NCBI GenBank assembly: GCA_013398955.1
Contig: VWPU01014799.1
Location: 29,852-93,851 of the forward strand
Direction: 5' to 3'
Source of the DNA: Callaeas wilsoni
Taxonomy: Eukaryota > Chordata > Aves > Passeriformes > Callaeidae
Length of the DNA: 64,000 bases
A model generated the notes under the pieces. It made no database searches. It was not told the DNA's origin and saw nothing but the letters and a program-made list of their open reading frames with translations. Below are positions 50,601 to 59,600 of this stretch, piece by piece. The translations under genes and the position numbers were made by a program. Each line of letters starts with the position of its first letter. Position 1 is the first letter of the stretch.

Positions 50601-53600
50601 ATTTTGAAGACTTCCTAACTAAAAGTTTATTAAGACCAGACTGAAATAATGTTCCAAACATTTGATCCAGAAAGTTTGGTTTGTTTTTTTTTTAAGCTGA
50701 CAGGAGACCAGTTACTTCTTGCACTCTCCAACACCAGCTGGTTACTACTTGCACCGTGGCTGTACAATGCATCAGAACTGTGTAAGCCTACATTTGGGGG
50801 ACATACAGGGATGCATACAAAAAGTGTGCAAATTCAAAGACTGGACTTGATAAAATGTAACCAGCATACCTCAGAAAGAATAAGTATTTTGGTATGACAT
50901 TTCTTATATGAAGGGACACTGGAGTATCCAATCATACAAACAGATGAAGAAAGAACAACATGAAATAAGAGAAATTTATAAAAATTTTGACAGAAATCCA
51001 TAACTGATTGCACTAGGAATGGGAAGTGCAAATAGAAGATGGTTTTGGAGGCAGAAGTAAGTGATAATGACAACTTTTCAATATAGCCAAAGACTGAAAT
51101 ATTTATTGAATTAGCGAGGTAAGATTCAAGTGCAACGTGTGCTGGCAATACACTAAATAACAAGAACAAAAAAAACCCAATAAGAGTTACCAGAGTTACC
51201 ACTAGCTTTCTTTCATATTGTCTAGAGAAAAATCTACACAAAATAACTAGGGTATGAGAGTACCATGTAAAAAAACACACTACAGATAAACCCCCCCTAA
51301 AACCACATGAAACACTAGAATACGTTCTAAAACTCCAGTTAATTTAGCTTTCAGTGACATCAAACCTTGCCCCCTAATCCATTTAGGGAGCAGAACTTTC
51401 TCATGGACTGGCATTTATTCTATGTGCAACAGAGAAGGCTGAACTTCACAGTGACTGATAAATTCACAAAGTCCTCTATGAAGTGGCACGAACCATGGCC
51501 TAAGGAAATGAACAGAACTCAGAAAGGAATGAAAGGGCAAGTATATTCACAGATAACATGGAAGGTAATTCAACTATACATTCTTTTGCACTCAAAAAGA
51601 GAGGAAGAGGATGTAGTTTAAGAAACAGTTAAAAGAAAAAGAGAGTGAGGGAGAAAGGGATGGATGAGTCTTTTTCAGCTTTTAAAATACAAGCCATTCC
51701 AGTACTTGATGACCAGAAGAAATTGTCATGCTGGTATTATTAAGGGCCTGACACTGTCAATAACCTTACAGTTCCACAGAAGGAGAGAGTATGAGGTGAT
51801 TATTAATCAGATTGAATTAACCTTTGAACAGCCAGGAGGTTCATTTTTAGCATGGATATGAGGTTAGTGGGTTTTGACAGGATGGTATTTTGCATTAAGT
51901 AATTCCAGAAACATCAGATAGTGTCTATAACCACCAACAGCAGAGGGTGTTAGTTGAACTCATGGTGCTTTCCAAACATTTCCCACAATTCTTTGGCTTC
52001 ATTAAGTATCAGAACAAAATGATTCGTACATCTGAATCCGTGCAGACTCCTAGACTGTGCTTCCAAATGACAATGAAAAAGCCAGTAGTAGTTTGGTTTT
52101 TTGTCTGAAGAGTGGTGCACAGGGAGTTTCACACACACAGACTTCATTAACAAAGTGGGATGCACACATTCCTACACTTAATGCAAATGTTCAAAGAAGC
52201 ATATACTGCCTTATTATTTCAAGGAATTAAATGAAATATTCCTTAAAGCTATCATAAGATATTTTTTCTTATTCATTAAGCATGTTTTTATGATATTATG
52301 ATATGTGACATAAATAAAACAGTTAAATTTTTGTGCAATATAACATTAGCTATTGTAGCTATTTCTTCTGCCATTTTTATGACCCAGGTCAGAAGGTTGT
52401 AAGTTGGGTTCTTGTCACTAGACTCCTTGGGGCAGGTTGGAGTGAAATGATAATAAATGATTGGTGTTCATAAATATATGTATTTGGGTTTACTTTAGAA
52501 CAATTTGGTTGCAATGAAAAGGAGGTATGTAGCTGTTTTGGTTATTATTATCTATAGTAACATAGCACTATAAAAGCATAAAAATAACAAGAATATGTAT
52601 AAGGAAAAGAAAGAAAGAGAAAGAATGGGTAACAGTAGAAAGATACCACCACCCATGAATGCAGTGATGAGATTTGATTGTTGTGCAGTTTTGATGCCAT
52701 TGGTCACAGTGATGGCTGCAGACTCCATCCATCAGGGACAGGAGAGGTGCCCAAAACACAGAGTTTGATGGGTTAATGCATGTTTGGTTTTACGTGGGAA
52801 TGCCCAGGCATCTCCCCGGAGTGGGGGAAGTTTTACCCTGTCTTTTGCAACCACGTGCATCACATGCAGTCCTGAGGTGGAAAGCCCCAGAAATGAGTCT
52901 GGAGGTGCTTTGAGTGTCTGTGATGGTTTATGACCCCTTCCAAGCCATGACAGCCACCTCTCACAGCAGTGGAGTTGAGCCAGATACGCCCCAGCAGGAG
53001 GGGTGAAAACCTTCAGGCCTGTGTGTGAGTGGGAATGTCCTGTGTGGTTGGGACCTTTCCTGGGCTGGGGGGAGTTTTACACCTGAGCCAGTTGTGCCAG
53101 GGAGGACACTGGCATGATGGAAAGCGCCACCCTTCACAACCACCTAACACAGAAGACCATTGCAATTATTTTTATGCAAGAGCATTTTTAGTTCAGTTCT
53201 ACTTCACAGCTGCAAAAAAGTTTTAATTCGTGAGATCAAGGCCAATAAACACTATGTACAAAAACGAACAAGAATTCCTGAGTGACACAGCAGCAATTTA
53301 AAGGTAAGAACATTGGATATAACCAGCATCTGACTTACACTGTCTGTCCTCCAACCAAAATGACTGAGCCCCATTCTGAGATGTCACAGTTGCAGCGTCT
53401 TGCGGCAAGACTGTTTAGTGGATGAAAACTGAAAATCTCACTTCCTTAGAGGTCTCTGATGAACTTAAACCTAAACTTTCTCTTGAGTGAAAACCAGGGA
53501 AGACCTAACCATGCTTGTATATAGTCAGTACATACTGAAATGTTGTTTTAAAATTTTATTAAGACTTAAAAGTAGAACTCAAGGCTTGTACTAATTGTTC

Positions 53601-56600
53601 TAAAACTTTATTCCACAGGCATTAGCAGATTTTGTATGCTAAGAACAATTTCAGGATAGAAATTCTGTACAGGCAGAAGACTTATTCCTCTTCTTACATT
53701 ACTACTGAAGCAAATTACAGAGTAAGTAAAGAATGATTTTGGTAAGTCCCAAAGAATGCATTTTCCATTAGTCTTGAAAGAGTAACCTTTAAATTCAATA
53801 GAAAAAGTCTTCATGCCCCACATGCATGAATGGAAAAAATAAGTACTCAAGTAGCCAAAAAAAATCCTACTTATTTCCCATGGCTTTTAACCAAAGACTT
53901 TATGGTTTATGGCATAAAATGTCTTTCATAGTTACTAAACTGAAATCTTGTTAGCATATATTAATTGCATAAGTTTTATTTCCTTTTAAATTAGTATCAA
54001 TTAGACAACTGGTTTTAAAACAGTTTTCTTTCATCCCAGGAAGGCTGAGCATTTCATAAAATAAACAGGAAAAAGCCACAGAGTCAAACAGATTTTTGTT
54101 GAGTAACCCAAATATGAGTTTAGATTTAACAAAGAAATCAAGAAAAGGAAAAAAATCAGAACAAGATACAGGTAAGTCATACATTTCTACTATTCATTCC
54201 TGTCCTGGGTTGCAGTGTATTCTATTACCATGTCAGGAGCTGTTAAAACTAGGTGGGGCTGTGTCCCCTGCGTCCTCTCTCTGGACTATCTTCTGTTAAT
54301 AGGCCAGCTGTCAAAACCGGGTGGGGCAGCGTTCCTTATCTCTCCCATGACCCATCCTCCCTCTGGGGAGATATCTCCCATTAATGGGCCATCTAGTCTC
54401 ACCACATGACTGATAAAATTACATCCTCCCATTTTGAGATGCTCTGCCCAGAGGGAGGAACCAAGCATCCCATCCTGGATATAAGCTAAGTTTCGAACTC
54501 CAGAGGCAGCCCTTACCTACTGGATTCCCAGAGGACAAGAGCTACCATTGGACCTTCAGGTGAAGACCAGACCTTTTCTACAGGATCACTGCTTCAACAG
54601 AACCATCTTCAGCAGAACTCTGGAAGACTGCAGCGACCATTTTATTGGACTGCTACCAACCCCCTGACTGACAGGGTGTCAGGTTGTATCCTGACTCTGT
54701 CAGTGGTTTCTTTTTTGTACTATTGCATTTATTTTAGTTTTTCCTATTAAATTGTACTTCTGACTTGGAGTTTCTCACTGGTTTTGCTTTCAAACCAGCA
54801 CAATTCCTAATGATTTTGTTGGAAATATGGACTAGACATCTATGGAAAAACTGCCTACTTGTGAGAGTAAAGAAAGTCAAAGATGATGCTTTCTTAGCTC
54901 TCTTGCTGCTGTACTGCAATGACCTGTGAAGCCTGCATAGCTGCGCTCCTGATCTCTCCAACTGCACTGGAGGGGTAAGAAGAGCAGCACAATAAATTCA
55001 TGCACACTACAAGAAGTGGAAGACGGTTTTGACAAGGACAAACTCCTGCATCAAAAACGTTTTCCCAGCATGCTTCAAAGCACTAAGCCATGTTTCCCTT
55101 CTACTTCCAGCTATAAATATGTAAACACATGGGTTTGAAGCAGCTGTAATCACGGTCTGTTGAGCTGCCAGTACCTCTGTATTAGTATAGTGCTGTCTTC
55201 AGGCTATGTCATCCCACCCCCGGTAAGGCTAATAAATTTGGGGAAGTGGACAAGTTCACACACATATACTGGTTTTAAACTTGACCCACCTGATGACAGA
55301 ATACACAGAGAGGGTCTGTATAATTCAGTGCTGATCTATGCATGTCTGCTGTCTCCTATTCTCATTTTATTCCTATCCCAGAAGGGGGAAAAATAGTATA
55401 TGCAAATCCAAGACAACAGTTTTCTTCATTTTGAATCTAGCTGGTTCAAAATATTGCTTTGAAAAAAGAAAAACCACAAGTCACAACAAAAAGCCAGTCC
55501 ACAACCTAAGTTAACAAGAATAGTGCATTTCTTGTCTTGTTAGTGGACTAGTCCTGTTAGAGGGCCATGAAGGCACACTAAAAATAAATTTTAAAAAAAA
55601 GCTTATTTATTTAAGTGCTGTCTTAGGGTGATATAAAACACATAAAGCATTCACACATAGAAAAAGTCAAATACTAGTTTTTCAGTAGTGTTTTGAACAA
55701 AATGCATACCTGCAGGTGTGATCATCACTTACGCTTGCAATTTCTTGACCTTCATTGGGAGCAAAGACCAGATCATTAATGTAACCTGAGTGGCCATCAA
55801 ATGTCTGCCAACCAGAAAAGAGAAATACTTTTACCTTAGAGCTGACTGTTCCACCAATGTACTTAACAGACCTGCTAATGGAAAGATGTGTGTTAAGATA
55901 AAACTATCATTTTAACAGAAGGTAAAAGAAGTCTTTATCGGTAACTGGATTTCTTTAAAAGATCTAATTCATGTGTAGATTCATACTGCAGGTGAAAAGA
56001 TTTCCCCACTACTCCTTGTAGTCAGCACAAAGGTCAGTTTGATGCTTTTGCTTGTCAGAGATCAGTGCATCACACCAGAGCTTTTTATCATTTTTTCAAC
56101 CACTGAATTTTGAAGGCAGAAGATAATAAATCTCAGAAAGAAAGAGGAGAATGACCAGGAAATGAATGCATGATCTACCTACATTAAAAAACTCTGATTA
56201 CTGGTAAGTAACTCTGATTTCTGAATCTCTCATTAAACACATCTATGGTGTTTTTGACAGAAATCTCACAAAATTTTAAGTCAGGCAAATTTCCATGCAT
56301 AGATGTATCTGTTACTGTTCCATCCTCTTCTATTCAGTCCCACCGATTAACTCTCAAGGCATAGCTGCTTTTGTTTTGCCCAGCAAGGTATCATAAAAAT
56401 GAGACAAAAATATCCTCTGGATAACAGCATGAGACAGAGAGATTGCAGAGGAAAACAAGGTCGAATGAAAACAAGTTCCACAGTCTTCTGAGACAAAAAC
56501 ACACCACCTTTAAGTGTAGCTATTCTGAGGAACAAATGCAGAACTGATAAAAAAAAAAATCTCAAGCACGCACAAGAACTAAATCCCCCTCTCTACAAGT

Positions 56601-59600
56601 TTTATGAATGCCTCCTCAATTCAATACAGAAACATTTTCAGCAGCCAACTTATTTTTTTCCAATAAGTCATTATTTTATTAAAACCTAATGGATTATACT
56701 AGAACTAATAGAACCTAAGATGATGCTAAACTATTTAGACAGAATGCCAAGTCTTTTGACAATTTTCAGCATTCTGAATTCAAATATCCTGCCTCATTTT
56801 CCTTCTACAGTTCTGATGAAATATGCTTTTTATTAAGCAAAATTTGAAGCAGACAAGGAAGCCATAATTCATTTCTAAATGAAAACCTCAAAAGAAGAAA
56901 AAGGTTTCACAAAGATCCATCGGTCATATTTTACCTTTTGTTTTTTTGTTCTGGGCTTTATCCAACCCATAAATTTTGGATTAGTTGTGTCGACAAAGTA
57001 ATGGAAAACTCAAGTGTGCTTCAAGTTCCTTGTTGATAATTACATCAAGACAGTTTTTCCACGGGGAAAATAGAGTAAGATTACTCCATCTATCCCTCCA
57101 GAAGCAACACGTACTAATTGTTTACTATAAAAGACAAAATGTTCGGAGATTACATTCTGAACGTAGTCACATACTTCCTTCAGCTTTGTTTCCATGTTCT
57201 GGACTTCTCCTGAAGATCCCATGTGTTAAATGTGCACCGTATCATGGATCAAAATTTTCCACGTGTTCGTCGTGAGTTCAACCTCAGGTTTATGAAATAG
57301 GTTTTCTGAGGTACCAGTTAACTGTTAATGAGAAGCCACTGTATCAAACTTTATTGAAAGCCAGATCAGCATAGCTCACCCAGAATTTGTGAACATCTGG
57401 GATTTTGCATGTGCTTTAAATCAGAGTTAGGTGTCACTTTTCTCGACAAGTAGTCTAGAGTACAATGATTGTCCAGGTATAAGAAATTACGATGGTTGCC
57501 TAGAACAAAGGGTTTTCCACGCTTTCTATCAAAAAACCCCAGCAGACAGTCTCAAAGACAACTTTTACGGACACAAACACACTAGTCCACATTCTTTCTT
57601 TTCATTACTGATTTCTTCCCTAATAGGTAAAAATAAGTATTTTTAGCTGTTTTCTGATTATTTTTAACATTAGACCAAGCCTGACCCAGTAACAATATGT
57701 ATTTTTTATTTTTTCCTCAGCCAGAGTACATCCTTAATAAAGTTCTTGGACAGCTAATTTCAGTGGTGGAGCTGGCATAAACAAAGCCAACAGCTTTACT
57801 GTTAAATTCAGGCCAACACTTCTCATTTGTATTGCACATGCACCAAACAATCATAGAATCATTAAGGTTGGAAAAGACCTCTGAGATCATTGAGTCCAAA
57901 CACTAACTTAACACTGCCAGGTCTGTCCCTAAGCACCACACCTATCAGGTTTTTGAACACAGTGATCGCACTGCTTCCCTGGGCAGCCTGTTCCAATGCT
58001 ATAGACCACCCTTTTACAGAAGAATTTTTTCCTAACATTCAATGTGAACCTCCTCTGGCACAACTTGAGGCCATTTCCTCTTGTCCTATCACTTGTTGGC
58101 CAGGAGACTGAACCCCACCTGCCTACATGCTCGCTCCAGGTGGTTAGAGAGCAAAAAGGTCCCTCCTGAGCCTCCTTGTCTCCAGGCTGAACAACCCTTC
58201 AGCTGCTCCAGACCCTTCACCAGCTCCACTGCCCTTCTCTGGACATGCTCCAGCACCTCAATGTCTCCTTTGTACTGAGTGGCACAAAACTGAACAGAGG
58301 ATTCAGGGTGCCAGGTACAGAGAGACAATCACTTCCCTATTCCTGCTGCCCACACTATTTCTTGTGGCCTTATTAATCCAAAATAAATTAATAAATTAGA
58401 GCTTAGATGTTGAATTTAGCTCACTAGAGTCTGTAGTACCAAATTCATCCCATTGTTTCATTACTTCAACTTATTATCCATCCATTAGCTAATGTTAAAG
58501 CATTCTTCTAAGTTAAAAGATTTAATTCACAGATTAACATTAAAGCCCACTGTCTGAAATATCATAAAAGTGTCAGATATTACATAAATAAATAACTTTA
58601 ATATGGAATGACAGATATCAACTCACAAGCAAAGAGCATAAAGAACTATTTTGTCAGAAATCCCACCAAGCTGACTGTAACTATGTCAGTTATCCTGCAG
58701 CTCAGTGGCAAAATCACGTAAGATAACCAACACTGAAAGAAGGAAATTAAAAGTATGTGCATGTATGAAGCAACATAAAAAGCATTTTCTTTAAAGACAT
58801 TTAGTAGCATCCATCTTTACTTCTTGTGCCCTGCCTTTATTCATTCTATTATCAGTATGGCCACGTAAGTGACATCCACAATTCACTTAATTTCCGTATG
58901 ACGAACGTCATTGTCTTACTAATACAAATTAACACACCAAAAATAAAGGTGTATTTTTTTCTCCTTTATACCCAATAAGCCACTCTCATCAAAAGAGGCA
59001 TTATTGTATTTTAAAGCAGTAAAAATCAAGGAAGACTCTCCCCCAATTTTTTTTCTGTTAATTAACTTTGCTTATTGTTAGCTAAGACCTCACCTTAACT
59101 TCAAACTGGATAGCACAAAACTCTAATTAATAGTAGTACTTGGACTGGGACACTGTTTCAAAGGAAGAATTTTGAAGGAAATCAGAAGATCATGTAGGTG
59201 ATAATTACAGTTATTCCCACTTTAAAGACAGAAAGGCATTTACAATATGATTATCCCCAGAGATGATGGATCTAGGATCTATCACAAATGGAGCAGAAGG
59301 ATAGTTAAAGATTAGACTTCACTAAAGACTAAAGAATCTTTAAAAATCACATTAGCTGCCCTTACCTTAAATTCATTCTTGTCCTGCAGGTCAGAAGTAA
59401 ACAGCCTTAACTTCCTATCAGAAGCCGCAGTACAAAACCTACACTCAACAGATTAAAAAAAAGGCTCTTCAGTCAATCAACATTGCAATAGTTGACTTTT
59501 TATATGTTTTCCTTCATTTTAAAAATGCGAAGTGAGATGCAGAGAAAAAAATCAGATTTTGAAAGAAACCAGAAGTATCTCTCTTAACTTTTCTGCTTTG

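Larger units (their letters stand above)
46373..55709 (-). other. NUP37: NUP37 intron 5 (9.3 kb)
   Basis: The longest intron in the window, with GT-AG ends. It contains a 30-bp tandem duplication, an unclassified GC-richer block (about 52.74-53.16 kb) and a solo LTR (54201-54802). Open frames up to 148 residues are not supported as genes. Confidence 0.9.

Noticed and set aside
54096..54468. Open frames over the left half of the solo LTR
   Set aside because: LTRs carry no genes. The frames cross the insertion boundary and reflect the internal repeats.
58081..58328. Open frames within the 530-bp CR1 copy
   Set aside because: Chance frames in LINE 3' sequence.
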